Source: Unio delphinus
Lineage: Eukaryota > Mollusca > Bivalvia > Unionida > Unionidae
Assembly: GCA_029339505.1 (NCBI GenBank)
Contig: JAQISU010000069.1
Coordinates: 7,809,001-7,873,000 of the forward strand
Reading direction: 5' to 3'
Length of the DNA: 64,000 nucleotides
The notes under the pieces were generated by a model, which was not told the DNA's origin, did no database searches, and saw only the letters and a program-made list of their open reading frames with translations. Position numbers and translations under genes: made by a program. Below are positions 63,482 to 64,000 of the stretch, piece after piece; the first letter of the stretch is position 1, and each line of letters begins with the position of its first letter.

Positions 63482-63554
63482 GACTCGGCAGGGGTTCGAA
63501 ACCCACGACCTCCCGCATCCGAGGCGGATGCTCTAACCACTAGGTCACTGGAAC
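63482..63554 (-). other. tRNA-like head of SINE family 1 (not a functional tRNA)
   Basis: On minus, TAGTGGTTAGA forms a D-loop and A box. TCCGC-CTCGGAT-GCGGG forms an anticodon stem-loop with CGG in the anticodon position (proline-type, complementary to CCG). GGGTTTCGAACCC gives the T-arm and B box. The acceptor halves do not pair (GTTCCAG against the 3' side) and the T-stem register is off by a base, so it would not make a mature tRNA. It is best read as the Pol III promoter part of the SINE. Confidence 0.7.
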
Positions 63555-63576
63555 GGTTTAAATCTATCTACGAGAG

Positions 63577-63630
63577 AAATAAATAAATAAATAAATAAAT
63601 AAAAAATAAATAAATAAATAAATAAATAAA
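63577..63630. repeat. (AAAT)n microsatellite
   Basis: AAAT tract with one A-run interruption, just upstream of the SINE head. Confidence 0.95.
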
Positions 63631-63739
63631 AACTTTTACTTTTTAAAAAAGATAAAAAGATAAATTGCAAAATCAATGTATGTATCCTGGATTGGTTTAT
63701 TCTAAAGTACATGACTTAAGTGTACGAATACCGACCTCG

Positions 63740-63850
63740 ATCAGTGTCAAACATCTATCGATGTAATAACTTTAAACTTCGAATCGTTATTTGCCCGTGT
63801 TAAAACATAATTAGTAGTGATTTATAAATCGCAAGCAGAGACATAACGAA
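63740..63850 (+). repeat. Dispersed repeat, module B, copy 2
   Basis: AACTTCGAATCG, CGTGTTAAAACATAATTAG and GATTTATAAATCG parallel the 50.12-50.24 kb segment. With the inserted SINE removed (about 450 bp), its distance from module A (62.34 kb) is about 0.98 kb, close to the 1.03 kb in copy 2. Confidence 0.6.
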
Positions 63851-64000
63851 TGTTTTGGCTTTGTTTTTGATAACGTCTGACTAGGAAGGAAAGTAATAAC
63901 ACGCTTTGTCAATTTCAATTAAGGTTTTAATTAAATTTAGAAATGAAGTACTCGCTGACCTGTAATTACTGATTTTCTATTTGCCACTGTACAGGTACTC

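Larger units (their letters stand above)
63104..63554 (-). mobile_element. tRNA-derived SINE, family 1 (copy 3, full length, interrupted)
   Basis: On the minus strand the head is a tRNA-like segment (63,554-63,482), followed by GAGTCATACCAAAGAT, then a foreign insert (63,441-63,266). The conserved body follows: GGTGTAAGGATAATGTGACT, CATCACTATAAACTGC, GATATGACTGAAACATTG and GCTACGTTAAA, near 63,104. GGGACATCATGCT is tandemly duplicated in this copy only (about 63,213-63,242). This copy shows that the headless copies at 2.49 and 10.44 kb belong to a tRNA-SINE family. Confidence 0.8.

Noticed and set aside
63482..63554. tRNA-Pro gene (anticodon CGG) on the minus strand
   Set aside because: The anticodon arm is good but the acceptor arms do not pair and the T-stem is shifted. 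It continues directly into a SINE body.

Overview
This is a eukaryotic, AT-rich and almost wholly non-coding window. I can support no host protein-coding gene, no intact RNA gene and no exon. Bacterial or phage origin is excluded by the long AG, TA, TATG and GATA microsatellites, the tRNA-derived SINEs with A-rich tails, a non-LTR (LINE) reverse-transcriptase relic and tens of kilobases of minisatellite DNA. The SINE style (a tRNA-like head, a conserved body containing a GACATCACTATAAACTGCC motif, and a GCTACGTTAAA end) resembles elements I associate with marine molluscs. A mollusc or another lophotrochozoan is my best guess, by inference only.

Layout. 1-5.5 kb: unique AT-rich DNA, a 633-bp element with terminal inverted repeats, a SINE fragment and microsatellites. 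5.5-8.9 kb: a chain of five minisatellite families (50, 26, 25, 19 and 31 bp). 9-11.7 kb: a dispersed repeat, compound microsatellites and a second SINE copy. 11.8-13.5 kb: a 30-bp satellite with in-frame 10-codon units. 13.7-15.7 kb: a 26-bp satellite centred on TTCGAA, with a 442-bp higher-order period. 17.6-36.9 kb: the dominant feature, a superfamily of 31-bp monomers in three successive subfamilies (A 17.9-33.1, B 33.4-34.4, C 34.5-36.9). Subfamily A contains a 3,351-bp higher-order duplication that carries a truncated SINE, and a second series of 1.7-2.5 kb duplications. A full-length SINE sits at the A/B junction.

36.9-64 kb: mostly anonymous AT-rich sequence broken up by smaller minisatellites (58, 38, 36/40, 48, 20 and 47 bp), long microsatellites, two 5'-truncated copies of one LINE family (46.45-47.13 kb on minus, 55.37-56.91 kb on plus), two copies of a composite dispersed element with an internal microsatellite, and a SINE interrupted by a hAT-like fragment near the right end.

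The features do not form a pathway. What links them is repeat turnover: local tandem amplification with homogenised array centres and decayed edges, retrotransposon insertion used as a time marker, and one minisatellite that appears to share its unit with a LINE 3' end. Long open frames do occur, up to 460 codons at 35,379-36,761, but they follow from stop-free tandem repeats and I do not call them genes.
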